In this document: positions 7,371-10,629 of the stretch, piece by piece
How positions within the stretch are numbered: position 1 is the first letter of the stretch
Layout: each line of letters begins with the position of its first letter
Source: CAIUGU01 sp040080215
GTDB taxonomy: Bacteria > Pseudomonadota > Gammaproteobacteria > Steroidobacterales > Steroidobacteraceae
Assembly (NCBI GenBank): GCA_040080215.1
Contig: JBEBIT010000095.1
Coordinates: forward strand, 1 to 10,629
Length of the DNA stretch: 10,629 nt
Reading direction: 5' to 3'
Translations under genes and position numbers: made by a program
Notes under the pieces: model-generated
Databases searched by the model: none
The model's input: the letters and a program-made list of their open reading frames with translations, nothing else
Told to the model about the DNA's origin: nothing

Positions 7371-7772
7371 ATGCCCAGCTTCTATTCGTATCTGCTGGTT
7401 GGCATCGGGAGCGCCTTGGGCGGCATGGCCCGTCATTGGACGACCGGCCTGGTCGCGTCGCGGTGGGGGACGGCCTTTCCATGGGGCACCCTCGCAGTCA
7501 ACGTTGCGGGGTCGCTCGTGATCGGTGTGCTGGCTGCGGGGCTCGTGCCGGGCGAGCGCTGGTTCCTGCCGCTGCCCGCGCGGGAGTTGCTGATTGTCGG
7601 CTTGCTCGGTGGCTACACGACCTTTTCCGCGTTCAGCCTGCAGACGTTCATGCTGCTGGGGCAGGGAGCCTGGCTACGCGCAGGCGGGAACGTCGTCCTG
7701 TCGATTGTCCTGTGCCTCGCGGCGGTGTCGGTCGGTTACCTTCTCGCGACCAGCGTCCTGCGCGCTGGCTGA
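7371..7772 (+). CDS. crcB: Fluoride channel CrcB/FluC
   Basis: A 133-residue inner-membrane protein of the CrcB/Fluc family, dual-topology dimeric channels that let toxic fluoride leave the cell. Four hydrophobic segments are visible: about 6-19, 38-58, 72-96 (broken by polar residues) and 107-128. Family motifs are GSALGGMAR with Arg21, GTLAVNVAGSLVIG with the pore Asn44, and GLLGGYTTFSAFSLQT (78-93), which holds the central sodium-site TTFS and the phenylalanines lining the fluoride path. ATG 7371 has GAGAG 4 nt upstream and gives a normal N-terminus; ATG 7353 or GTG 7350 would add 6 or 7 polar residues. It follows rubredoxin by 88 bp and is probably co-transcribed. No fluoride riboswitch is recognisable upstream. 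The stop lies 10 bp from that of the convergent phosphoesterase gene. Confidence 0.93.
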   Translation: MPSFYSYLLVGIGSALGGMARHWTTGLVASRWGTAFPWGTLAVNVAGSLVIGVLAAGLVPGERWFLPLPARELLIVGLLGGYTTFSAFSLQTFMLLGQGAWLRAGGNVVLSIVLCLAAVSVGYLLATSVLRAG

Positions 7773-7782
7773 TCCCGCCGAT

Positions 7783-8547
7783 TCAAGCCGGCGTGCTTTC
7801 TGCCCAGACGACTTCGGTGGCGATGCTGCCATCCCGAAGCAATTCCAGTACGCGGTAGCCCGGCGGGCGCCGGTCGAGCGCAAAATCCGCGCTTCGCGGC
7901 AGGAATTGGGCGCACGTGGCCGGGGAGGCCATGAAGCGGACCCCGTTCAGGAAGCGGTCCAGCGACTGGTGGACATGACCCCAGAGCACTCCCCGCACTT
8001 TCGGAAAGCGTGCGATCAACGCCAGGAACGCCGCGGCATCCTCGAGTCCGACCTTGTCGAGCCAGCGGCTCTCCATCGGGAGCGGATGGTGGTGCAGGCA
8101 CATCAGCACGTGCAGGTCCGGGTGGCGGGTCAGCAATGACTCCAGATCGGCCAGTTGGCGCTCGCCGAGCCGTCCTCCTGCGCTGTTCGCCTTCCACGTG
8201 TCCAGCATGACGACCAGCCAGCCTGCGGCAATGAACTCGCCCCCCACCTGGAATGGCGCACCGCTCAAGGTTGCGTTCATCGACTCGGGGATATCGTGGT
8301 TGCCGGGCAGGCAGTACACCGGCACCTGGGATGACTCGAAGGTCGCACGCAACAGGGCGTAGCCGCCGGCATCGTCCTGCACCAGGTCGCCTGTCAGCAG
8401 CAGCGCATCAGGAGCGCGGAAATAACGGTCGGCATGCGCCATCGTTGCCTTGAGGGCGGGCAACGTCGCAACTCCGCGCAAGGCACCTTCGGCCGTGCCA
8501 AAGAGATGCGGGTCACTGAACTGGATTAGGCGTAGGGAGTTGGCCAC
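7783..8547 (-). CDS. cpdA: CpdA-like metallophosphoesterase (putative 3',5'-cAMP phosphodiesterase)
   Basis: A 254-residue calcineurin-like metallophosphoesterase. The two-metal site is complete: QFSDPHLF (Asp12, His14), LLTGDLVQD (Asp54), PGNHD (Asn83, His84, Asp85), CLHHHPLPM (His152-154) and LWGHVHQ (His191, His193). The HHHP and GHVH spacing and the GDLVQD and YCLPGNHD contexts are those of class III cyclic nucleotide phosphodiesterases such as E. coli CpdA (about 275 residues), which hydrolyses cAMP in the cytoplasm. Substrate is inferred; related enzymes can act on other phosphodiesters. The start is a GTG (8545-8547); an in-frame stop upstream leaves no earlier choice, and residues 6-14 already form the first metal motif. 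No Shine-Dalgarno sequence is visible. The gene is separated from ahcY by a terminator, so it needs its own promoter, which I could not identify with confidence. Confidence 0.85.
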   Translation of the reverse strand: MANSLRLIQFSDPHLFGTAEGALRGVATLPALKATMAHADRYFRAPDALLLTGDLVQDDAGGYALLRATFESSQVPVYCLPGNHDIPESMNATLSGAPFQVGGEFIAAGWLVVMLDTWKANSAGGRLGERQLADLESLLTRHPDLHVLMCLHHHPLPMESRWLDKVGLEDAAAFLALIARFPKVRGVLWGHVHQSLDRFLNGVRFMASPATCAQFLPRSADFALDRRPPGYRVLELLRDGSIATEVVWAESTPA

Positions 8548-8615
8548 GTGAGGCGCGCTGGGTGCAGGAGGAAGGTGAGCGGGATCTTAACAAGCCGCTG
8601 CCAGCGAAAAGGTGA

Positions 8616-8631
8616 CTTGTGTCGACACGAG
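8616..8631. promoter_or_regulatory. Palindrome upstream of the phosphoesterase gene, possible operator
   Basis: CTTGTGTCGACACGAG contains a perfect 10-bp palindrome (GTGTCGACAC, 8619-8628) and two further matching positions on each side after one mismatch. It lies about 70 bp upstream of the GTG start at 8547, in a spacer (8548-8792) that otherwise holds only the ahcY terminator. A dimeric regulator could bind it, but I recognise no known operator. Confidence 0.25.
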
Positions 8632-8720
8632 TAAACCTGCAGGGGCCTGTGCGTGCAATCGTCGCGATGGGCGGACAGGAGAGGTCAGGCAAACCCTCAG
8701 CAGACAATGCGGAATTGTAG

Positions 8721-8748
8721 AAAAGAAAAGGCCGGCTTGCGCCGGCCT
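8721..8748 (-). terminator. Intrinsic terminator of ahcY
   Basis: On the minus strand an 8-bp perfect stem (AGGCCGGC, loop GCAA, GCCGGCCT; 8748-8729) is followed by TTTCTTTT. It lies 45 bp after the ahcY stop. Stem, tetraloop and U-rich tail are those of a factor-independent terminator. It separates ahcY from the phosphoesterase gene downstream. Confidence 0.88.
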
Positions 8749-8792
8749 CTTCAGTTTGCGATCCGCGGACTGCAGCCGCGCAGGCAATTGCC

Positions 8793-10220
8793 TCAGTACT
8801 TGTAGTGGTCCGGCTTGAACGGGCCGTTCACGTCGAGACCCAGGTACGCGGACTGCTCCGCGGTCAGCTTCGTGAGCGTTGCGCCGATGCGCTCGAGATG
8901 GAGTTGCGCCACCTTCTCGTCGAGATGCTTCGGCAGCACGTACACGTCGTTCTTGTACTTCGAGCCGAACTTGAACAGCTCGATCTGCGCGAGCACCTGG
9001 TTCGTGAAGGAGTTCGACATCACGAACGAGGGGTGGCCCGTGCCGCAACCCAGGTTCACGAGGCGGCCTTCGGCCAGCACGATGATGCGCTTGCCGTCCG
9101 GGAACACGACATGGTCGACCTGCGGCTTGATGTTCTCCCACTTGTACTTCTTGAGCGAGGCGATGTCGATCTCGCTGTCGAAGTGGCCGATGTTGCAGAC
9201 GATGGCCTGGTGCTTCATGCGGGCCATGTGGTCGTGCGTGATGACGTTCAGGTTGCCCGTGGCTGTCACGAAGATGTCGGCCTTGTCACAGGCTTCTTCC
9301 ATCGTGACGACGCGATAGCCTTCCATCGCCGCCTGCAGCGCGCAGATCGGGTCGATCTCGGTGATCCATACCTGTGCCGACAGCGCGCGCAACGATTCTG
9401 CGGAGCCCTTGCCCACGTCGCCGTAGCCTGCGACCACGGCGATCTTGCCGGCTACCATCACGTCCGTGGCGCGCTTGATCGCGTCCACCAGCGATTCGCG
9501 GCAGCCGTACAGGTTGTCGAACTTGGACTTCGTGACCGAGTCGTTGACGTTGATGGCGGGGAACGGCAGGTGGCCGTCCTTCGCGAGGCTGTAAAGGCGC
9601 TTCACGCCGGTCGTCGTCTCTTCCGTGACGCCCTTGATCTCGGCGAGGCGCTTCGAGTACCAGCCCGGCTGCGTGTCGAGGCGCTTCGCGATGGACTTGT
9701 ACAGCGAGACTTCTTCCTCGTTGGCCGGCTTCGCGATGACCGAGCGATCCTTCTCGGCGCGCGAACCGAGCATGAGCAGCAGGGTTGCGTCGCCGCCGTC
9801 GTCCAGGATCATGTTCGCGTACGAAGGTGCACCGTTGACAGCCGGCCATTCGAAGATGCGATGCGTGTATTCCCAGTAGTCGTCCAGCGTCTCGCCCTTG
9901 TAGGCGAATACGGGCGTGCCCGATGCGGCGATGGCTGCGGCCGCATGGTCCTGGGTCGAGTATATGTTGCAGGAGGCCCAGCGGACATCCGCACCGAGGG
10001 CCTTCAGGGTGTCGATGAGCATCGCGGTCTGGATCGTCATGTGCAGCGATCCGGCGATGCGAGCGCCCTTCAGGGGCTGGGCCGCGGCATATTCCTTGCG
10101 GGTGGACATGAGACCCGGCATTTCGGTCTCGGCAATGGCCATTTCCTTGCGGCCGAAGTCAGCCTGCGACAGGTCCTTGACGGCGAAATCAGTGAAATCC
10201 TTTGACACAACAGCGTTCAC
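8793..10220 (-). CDS. ahcY: S-adenosylhomocysteine hydrolase (adenosylhomocysteinase)
   Basis: A 475-residue cytoplasmic enzyme that splits S-adenosylhomocysteine into adenosine and homocysteine with tightly bound NAD, removing the product inhibitor of methyltransferases. Visible parts are the substrate-domain motifs ETEMPGLM (31-38), GSLHMTIQTAML (57-68) and CNIYSTQDHAAAA (84-96), the segment of about 40 residues near 151-190 typical of the long bacterial type, the catalytic region NVNDSVTKSKFDN (224-236; Lys231, Asp235), the NAD-binding GYGDVGKG (265-272), and the C-terminal KPDHYKY that reaches into the partner subunit's cofactor site. Length matches proteobacterial AhcY (about 465-475). 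The start is GTG (10218-10220) with GGGAG 9 nt upstream. It follows metK, with an SAH riboswitch in between. A clear terminator lies 45 bp downstream; no metF is adjacent. Confidence 0.98.
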   Translation of the reverse strand: MNAVVSKDFTDFAVKDLSQADFGRKEMAIAETEMPGLMSTRKEYAAAQPLKGARIAGSLHMTIQTAMLIDTLKALGADVRWASCNIYSTQDHAAAAIAASGTPVFAYKGETLDDYWEYTHRIFEWPAVNGAPSYANMILDDGGDATLLLMLGSRAEKDRSVIAKPANEEEVSLYKSIAKRLDTQPGWYSKRLAEIKGVTEETTTGVKRLYSLAKDGHLPFPAINVNDSVTKSKFDNLYGCRESLVDAIKRATDVMVAGKIAVVAGYGDVGKGSAESLRALSAQVWITEIDPICALQAAMEGYRVVTMEEACDKADIFVTATGNLNVITHDHMARMKHQAIVCNIGHFDSEIDIASLKKYKWENIKPQVDHVVFPDGKRIIVLAEGRLVNLGCGTGHPSFVMSNSFTNQVLAQIELFKFGSKYKNDVYVLPKHLDEKVAQLHLERIGATLTKLTAEQSAYLGLDVNGPFKPDHYKY

Positions 10221-10241
10221 GTATGGGTACTCCCGTGAATG
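10214..10241 (-). promoter_or_regulatory. Hairpin over the ahcY ribosome-binding site and start codon
   Basis: In the ahcY mRNA, TTCACG (10239-10234) is perfectly complementary to CGTGAA (10221-10216), which contains the GTG start codon. After one mismatch, C10241 pairs with G10214. The 12-nt loop holds the Shine-Dalgarno GGAG, and a smaller GG/CC pairing can form inside it. The helix begins one nucleotide after the 3' strand of the riboswitch pseudoknot. It is a plausible expression platform in which the ligand-free state hides the start region. This is inferred from complementarity only. Confidence 0.5.
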
Positions 10242-10312
10242 CGAGCGCAGTTGGGTTACGAGCCACCCTGTCGAGCCTGGCAGGCCTCAAACCTGCTGCA
10301 GCGCTCCTCGAC
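10242..10312 (-). promoter_or_regulatory. S-adenosylhomocysteine (SAH) riboswitch
   Basis: The ahcY leader carries the conserved SAH-riboswitch core: CGAGGAGCGCTGCAGC (10310-10295), GCCAGGCTCG (10281-10272) and ACTGCGCTCGC (10251-10241). Helices can be drawn: P1 GTCGAG (10312-10307) with CTCGAC (10275-10270), P2 GCAGG (10296-10292) with CCTGC (10284-10280), a GGGT/ACCC hairpin (10268-10253), and the pseudoknot GAGCGC (10306-10301) with GCGCTC (10248-10243). These strands and their order match the known aptamer, which binds SAH in preference to SAM and turns on SAH recycling genes. The position directly before ahcY confirms the call. Control is probably translational through the adjacent start-codon hairpin, since no terminator lies between aptamer and gene. 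Confidence 0.95.
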
Positions 10313-10327
10313 TGATGGCATTTCGAC

Positions 10328-10353
10328 AAGGGCCGGGCGGGTGCCCGGCCCTT
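10328..10353 (-). terminator. GC-rich hairpin after metK (terminator or processing stem)
   Basis: An 11-bp perfect stem (AAGGGCCGGGC with GCCCGGCCCTT, loop ACCC on the minus strand) starts 15 bp after the metK stop. The following sequence is TTGTCGAAATG, a poor U-tract, so termination may be incomplete. The SAH riboswitch begins only 15 nt after the stem, which leaves little room for a separate ahcY promoter. Confidence 0.55.
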
Positions 10354-10368
10354 CATTCAAGTCAGTGT

Positions 10369-10629
10369 TTAACGGAGGCCCGCTGCCTTGCGCAGCTCTT
10401 CTGCCTTGTCGGTCCGCTCCCACGTGAATGCGGTGAACTTGGTGCTCTTTTCGACCGAGCCCTTGCTGTTGGATTCAGTCCAGCGGTAAGTCTGTTCAAC
10501 CGGGGTGCGGCCGAAATGACCGTAGGACGCCGTGGCCTGGTACATCGGGTGCACGAGGTCCAGCATCTGGATGATGCCGTACGGGCGCAGGTCGAAGTGC
10601 TTGCGCACCAGCTTCTCGATCTTCTCGTC
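10369..10629 (-). CDS. metK: S-adenosylmethionine synthetase, C-terminal part
   Basis: The last 86 residues of MetK; the gene begins beyond the right edge of the window. MetK makes S-adenosylmethionine from methionine and ATP in the cytoplasm. The visible C-terminal domain contains KHFDLRPYGIIQMLDL, followed by YQATASYGHFGR and FTWERTDKAEELRKAAGL, which match the conserved end of bacterial MetK (DLRPYGI, AYGHFGR, WERTDKA). About 300 residues, including the ATP- and methionine-binding motifs, lie outside. It is upstream of ahcY on the same strand, so the SAM-producing and SAH-removing steps of the methyl cycle are adjacent, probably with some shared transcription through the hairpin that follows metK. 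Confidence 0.96.
   Translation of the reverse strand, partial: DEKIEKLVRKHFDLRPYGIIQMLDLVHPMYQATASYGHFGRTPVEQTYRWTESNSKGSVEKSTKFTAFTWERTDKAEELRKAAGLR

Noticed and set aside
7776..7793. CGCCG/CGGCG hairpin between the crcB and phosphoesterase stops as a bidirectional terminator
   Set aside because: The stem is only 5 bp with an 8-nt loop and there is no T-run on either side.
8805..10205. 466-codon open frame antisense to ahcY
   Set aside because: It mirrors ahcY almost exactly, is rich in Arg, Val and His and resembles no family. It is a by-product of high-GC codon use in a strongly conserved gene.

Overview
The window is high-GC proteobacterial DNA, most likely betaproteobacterial. This is inferred from the AhcY, MetK and HemL sequence types and from an S-adenosylhomocysteine (SAH) riboswitch between metK and ahcY; no marker fixes the genus. 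No rRNA, tRNA, CRISPR array, transposase or phage gene was seen.

Bases 1-4531 (+ strand) are the end of a surface-polysaccharide cluster. It holds the C-terminal piece of a beta-4-galactosyltransferase-like (GT7) enzyme, a Wzi-family outer-membrane capsule assembly protein, a WbsX-like (GH99-like) protein whose start overlaps the wzi stop, and a GT2 glycosyltransferase. A second GT2 gene (5548-4538, - strand) meets this cluster head-on with 6 bp between the stop codons. It follows hemL by 9 bp, so it is probably co-transcribed with hemL while belonging functionally to the polysaccharide set.

Bases 5558-7772 hold housekeeping genes. hemL (tetrapyrrole synthesis, - strand) is divergent from rubredoxin and crcB/fluC (fluoride channel, + strand). 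The 282-bp hemL-rubredoxin spacer carries a GGAAGCC inverted-repeat array that can fold into a long imperfect hairpin. A 23-codon frame links rubredoxin to crcB through TGATG stop/start overlaps at both ends.

Bases 7783-10629 (- strand) hold a CpdA-like metallophosphoesterase and the methyl cycle genes. metK (SAM synthetase, 3' part only) is followed by a strong GC hairpin, then an SAH riboswitch, then ahcY, which ends at a clear intrinsic terminator. MetK makes SAM, methyltransferases turn it into SAH, and AhcY removes SAH. The riboswitch would raise AhcY when SAH accumulates. A small hairpin over the ahcY ribosome-binding region and GTG start is a plausible expression platform.

All four complete minus-strand genes appear to use non-ATG starts (TTG, TTG, GTG, GTG). 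I found no clearly new multi-gene system. The points most worth checking are the ahcY control region, the GGAAGCC array and the polysaccharide genes.
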